From: Oscillospiraceae bacterium
GTDB taxonomy: Bacteria > Bacillota > Clostridia > Oscillospirales > Ruminococcaceae
Reading direction: 5' to 3'
DNA length: 64,000 nt
Assembly: GCA_021200775.1 (NCBI GenBank)
Contig: JAJQGB010000004.1
Span: 186,001-250,000, forward strand
Under the pieces are notes generated by a model. It was not told the origin of the DNA and did not search any database. It saw nothing but the letters and a program-made list of their open reading frames with translations. Both the position numbers and the translations under genes were made by a program. Of this stretch, positions 60,874 through 64,000 are shown one piece after another; position 1 is the first letter of the stretch; each line of letters begins with the position of its first letter.

Positions 60874-63294
60874 ATGGCACTTACAAGAAATACTCAGATG
60901 AGTTTGCCGTGTGTTCCGACGAGAGATTTTATCGTCATGCCGCACATGACATTGAAGTTTGACGTGTTGAGACCTAAGTCGGTAGCCGCCTTCAGGGAAG
61001 CAATGCTCGGCGAAAGACTCGTTTTCATGACAGCCCAGCGCGACATAAATGTCTCAGACCCTGCCGAGAATGACGTATACACAGTTGGCACCGTATGCGA
61101 GATAAAACAGATTATAAATCTCAGCGAAGGCGCATCGAGAGTCAGGGTTGAGGGACTCTACAGAGCAAAGCTTTTAGAATACTCTGACGACGGAACCACG
61201 GTTCATGCTGTAGTAAAGCCTATGAAAAACTACAGCAGGGACAGAGTCACTGATGAAGAGCTTGACGCCTTCTGCCGTGTTGTAAAGGCGGCTTTTGAAG
61301 CATATTCTTCGGTTGTACCCAGAATGCCTAACGAACTGAAGCAAGCTGTAATGACATCCGAAGACCCGAAAGTTCTCTATGAGAATATAGTATTCAACAT
61401 CCCTATGCTCACTGAAGACCGTCAGCAACTCCTGGAAGCAAATACTCTCAGCGAAAGGCTCTCGATATTACTGGCACTTCTCACGAGAGAGACTCAGGTG
61501 TTGTCGATTGAGAACGACATACATACAAAAGTAAGCGAAGCTATAGACAAAGGTCAGAGGGAATATTACCTCAGAGAAGAGCTCCGCATCATCAAGGACG
61601 AACTCGGTGAAACCGACGACCTCGACGAAGAAGCGGAGGAGTATGCAGAGAAGATATACAACCTCAAACTCAATGAAGAGTGCACCGAAAAGCTGATTTC
61701 CGAAGCCGAAAGGCTGATGAAAATGCCCTATGGCTCCCAGGAAGCGGCTGTTATAAGAAGCTACCTTGATACTGTTCTGGAGCTTCCGTGGAATGTCGAG
61801 ACCGAGGATAACCTTGATATTGAGAAAGTCTCAGCTCAGCTTGACAAAGACCACTATGGCATGAAGAAGGTCAAGGAAAGGATTTTGGAACTTCTTTCCG
61901 TCCGGGCTCTCAACAGCGATGTAAAGGGTCAGATTATCTGCCTCGTAGGACCTCCAGGTGTCGGTAAGACTTCCATAGGAAAGTCCATTGCAAATGCCCT
62001 CGGAAGAAAGTATGTCAGAGTTTCTCTGGGCGGTGTCAAGGACGAAGCGGACATCCGCGGTCACAGAAAGACCTACATAGGCTCAATGCCCGGCAGAATC
62101 ATAACAGCAGTCAAGCAGGCAGGCTCCAGCAATCCATTGATTCTTCTCGACGAAATTGACAAGATGGCAAACGATTTCAGAGGAGACCCTGCAAGCGCAA
62201 TGCTCGAAGTTCTCGACAGCGAACAGAACAAGGAGTTCAGAGACCACTATATCGAATTGCCGTTTGACTTGTCCCATGCTCTCTTTGTAACCACTGCTAA
62301 CAATATAGATACTATCGCACCTCCGCTCCTCGACAGAATGGATGTAATCGAGCTCCCAAGCTATACACGTGAAGAAAAGTTTGAGATTGCAAAACGCCAT
62401 CTCGTGCCGAAGCAGGTAAAGCAAAACGGTCTCAACGGCAACAAAATTCGCTTCACCGATGCGGCACTCTATGAGCTTATCGATTACTACACGAGAGAAG
62501 CCGGCGTAAGAAGCCTTGAAAGACTTTTGGCAACAATCTGTCGTAAGGCGGCAAAAGAAATCGTTACAGGTGAATCCCACCGGGTTACCGTTTCTCCTGA
62601 AACAGTCGAGAAATATCTCGGTGTCAGAAAATACCTGGGCGATTTGAAGTCTGACAGACCTCAGGTTGGCGAAGTAAACGGTCTAGCGTGGACATCCGTC
62701 GGCGGAACTCTTATGCCTCTTGAAGTACTTTCCGTTCCCGGAAAGGGTGCAATCGAGCTGACAGGTTCTTTGGGAGATGTAATGAAGGAAAGCGCAAAGA
62801 TTGCCGTAACCTACACGAGAAGCGTTGCTGATAAGTACGGAATCGACAGCGATTTCTATCAGAAACGTGATATCCATATCCATGCTCCCGAGGGAGCAGT
62901 CCCTAAGGACGGACCTTCGGCTGGCGTCACGCTCGCTACAGGCATTATTTCCGAGCTTTCAGGGCTCAAAGTGCGCTCCGATGTCGCTATGACAGGTGAA
63001 ATCACCTTAAGAGGCAAAGTTCTTGCAATAGGCGGTCTCAGAGAAAAAACAATGGCGGCATACAAAGCTGGAATCAAGACTGTTATAATTCCAGCCGCAA
63101 ACAAGCCGGATTTGGAAGAAGTTGACGACAAGGTCAGACAGGGCTTGGACTTCGTTTTTGCCGAAACTATAGAAGATGTGCTTGATGTCGCATTGATTCA
63201 CGAGCAGAGCGAACAGAGACTTCAGATAAATCCTGCGGCTTTCAAGCAGATTGATAAAACTCCCGTGGGGGTGCGACTTGATGCAACCCGATAA
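60874..63294 (+). CDS. lon: ATP-dependent protease Lon
   Basis: Homohexameric cytosolic AAA+ serine protease that degrades misfolded and regulatory proteins. It has 806 residues. The N-terminal LON substrate domain starts SLPCVPTRDFIVMPHM. A coiled linker with EYYLREELRIIKDELGE follows. The AAA+ module has Walker A GPPGVGKTS (about 357-365) and Walker B ILLDEIDK. The protease domain carries the catalytic serine in KDGPSAGVTLATG (about residue 680) and the lysine further on. The ATG at 60874 follows AAGGAG by 7 nt. The open frame upstream to 60664 lies before the promoter. Its end overlaps engB by 14 bp. Confidence 0.97.
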   Translation: MALTRNTQMSLPCVPTRDFIVMPHMTLKFDVLRPKSVAAFREAMLGERLVFMTAQRDINVSDPAENDVYTVGTVCEIKQIINLSEGASRVRVEGLYRAKLLEYSDDGTTVHAVVKPMKNYSRDRVTDEELDAFCRVVKAAFEAYSSVVPRMPNELKQAVMTSEDPKVLYENIVFNIPMLTEDRQQLLEANTLSERLSILLALLTRETQVLSIENDIHTKVSEAIDKGQREYYLREELRIIKDELGETDDLDEEAEEYAEKIYNLKLNEECTEKLISEAERLMKMPYGSQEAAVIRSYLDTVLELPWNVETEDNLDIEKVSAQLDKDHYGMKKVKERILELLSVRALNSDVKGQIICLVGPPGVGKTSIGKSIANALGRKYVRVSLGGVKDEADIRGHRKTYIGSMPGRIITAVKQAGSSNPLILLDEIDKMANDFRGDPASAMLEVLDSEQNKEFRDHYIELPFDLSHALFVTTANNIDTIAPPLLDRMDVIELPSYTREEKFEIAKRHLVPKQVKQNGLNGNKIRFTDAALYELIDYYTREAGVRSLERLLATICRKAAKEIVTGESHRVTVSPETVEKYLGVRKYLGDLKSDRPQVGEVNGLAWTSVGGTLMPLEVLSVPGKGAIELTGSLGDVMKESAKIAVTYTRSVADKYGIDSDFYQKRDIHIHAPEGAVPKDGPSAGVTLATGIISELSGLKVRSDVAMTGEITLRGKVLAIGGLREKTMAAYKAGIKTVIIPAANKPDLEEVDDKVRQGLDFVFAETIEDVLDVALIHEQSEQRLQINPAAFKQIDKTPVGVRLDATR

Positions 63295-63883
63295 ACACAG
63301 GTTCGACAATGCAGAATTTTTCGGAGCATATGGCACATTCGAGCAACTTCCTGAGCCACAAAAACCTGAAATTGTCTTTGTGGGGCGGTCAAACGTCGGA
63401 AAGTCATCACTCATAAATAAGATTTTTGCGAGAAAATCTTTGGCAAGAGTCAGCTCTGAACCGGGAAAAACCAGAACTATTAACTTCTACCGACTCGGAG
63501 AAGTCTACTTTGTAGACCTTCCCGGGTACGGATATGCAAAAGTTTCAAAATCCGAGAAGGAGAGATGGAACAAGCTCATTTCCGGATACCTTTCCGACCC
63601 GGAACGTGACATCGCCATAGTTTTCTCACTTATTGACATGCGCCATCCGCCAACGCGGGACGACATTACGATGATAAATTTCCTCATCGACACTGAACTG
63701 CCATTTTGCGTTGTCCTTACTAAGTCAGATAAGCTCAATAAATCCGAAAGAACTGCACGGCTTGAAGCACTGAAAGACGAAATACCTTGCTTCTCACAGA
63801 TAACAGTAATCCCATTTTCAGCATTGACTGGCGAAGGTACAGATGACATCAGGGAAGTTATTGAAGAGGTTGTGGGAGAATAA
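63281..63883 (+). CDS. engB: ribosome biogenesis GTPase EngB/YsxC
   Basis: A 200-residue essential GTPase for 50S assembly. G1 is GRSNVGKSS (about 36-44), followed by GKTRTINFY (switch I), DLPGYGYAKVSK (G3) and TKSDK (G4). It starts at ATG 63281 inside the last codons of lon, with GGGGGTG upstream, so lon and engB are translationally coupled. This lon-ysxC order is the one seen in Bacillus subtilis. Confidence 0.97.
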   Translation: MQPDKHRFDNAEFFGAYGTFEQLPEPQKPEIVFVGRSNVGKSSLINKIFARKSLARVSSEPGKTRTINFYRLGEVYFVDLPGYGYAKVSKSEKERWNKLISGYLSDPERDIAIVFSLIDMRHPPTRDDITMINFLIDTELPFCVVLTKSDKLNKSERTARLEALKDEIPCFSQITVIPFSALTGEGTDDIREVIEEVVGE

Positions 63884-63927
63884 GGCTTAAATTTCGTCAA
63901 TCTTTCACAAATATTTCGATAGAGGTC

Positions 63928-63956
63928 TTTACATTTTACCTTCAGTATGTTAAAAT
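63928..63956 (+). promoter_or_regulatory. promoter of a gene beyond the window edge
   Basis: TTTACA (63928-63933), 17 bp, TAAAAT (63951-63956). Confidence 0.65.
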
Positions 63957-63958
63957 GT

Positions 63959-63977
63959 ATTTGTACGGAATACAAAT
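63959..63977 (+). promoter_or_regulatory. palindromic operator candidate at the transcription start
   Basis: Perfect inverted repeat ATTTGTA-N5-TACAAAT, starting 3 bp after the -10 box. A repressor bound here would block initiation of the downstream gene, which is not in the window. Confidence 0.5.
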
Positions 63978-64000
63978 GCAAAATATTGAACAAGATATCG

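Overview
The window is ordinary chromosome of a spore-forming, low-to-mid GC Gram-positive bacterium, most likely a gut-type Clostridia (Oscillospirales/Ruminococcaceae-like). The basis is the Firmicutes-type PolC, the yceD-rpmF and pyrH-frr-uppS-cdsA-dxr-rseP-ispG-polC order, sporulation-linked genes (SpoIID-like, YlmC/YmxH), proBA, and several hemicellulose-active glycosidases. Promoters across the window fit a sigma-A rule very regularly (TTGACA-like, 17 bp, TATAAT-like). This placement is inferred from gene content, not from a search.

Layout. 1-17.7 kb is a dense plus-strand housekeeping block: the 3' part of a degenerate DD-carboxypeptidase, pgi, a small P-loop protein, yceD-rpmF, der-plsY-gpsA, and the long pyrH-to-polC cluster (nucleotides, translation recycling, isoprenoid and phospholipid synthesis, site-2 protease, replicative polymerase). 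17.7-21 kb holds a cysteine-containing conserved hypothetical, YlmC, and a two-gene unit of an unknown protein plus a SAM methyltransferase. 21-25 kb has divergent GH39 and GH3 glycosidases and a GtrA protein. 25.5-34.6 kb has a frameshifted DUF1538 gene with its PII-like partner, an HD protein with tRNA thiolation genes mnmA and ttcA-like, a beta-helix surface protein, trpS, ychF and tRNA-Arg(CCT). 34.7-40.2 kb has a SpoIID-like gene facing a minus-strand operon that includes proB-proA. 40.5-53.4 kb has an NCS2 purine permease with a structured leader, a membrane-anchored GH30 enzyme, a three-gene MacB-like ABC unit with a surface protein, an Rrf2 regulator facing cysK, and a second ABC exporter. 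53.5-58.7 kb is the most unusual stretch: a radical SAM enzyme, a divergent paralogue that has lost the iron-sulfur cysteines, a patatin phospholipase, a TetR regulator and an AI-2E-type permease, with the same 22-bp palindrome (GGACAA-N10-TTGTCC) in both divergent control regions. 58.7-64 kb has tRNA-Ala(CGC), a CNNM/CorC transporter with a leader that encodes a short acidic peptide followed by a terminator, tRNA-Arg(ACG), lon and engB.

No rRNA, insertion sequence, prophage, CRISPR array or replication origin was seen. The best candidates for undescribed biology are the radical SAM/pseudo-radical SAM/patatin/TetR locus, the CorC leader, and the switching leader of the NCS2 permease.
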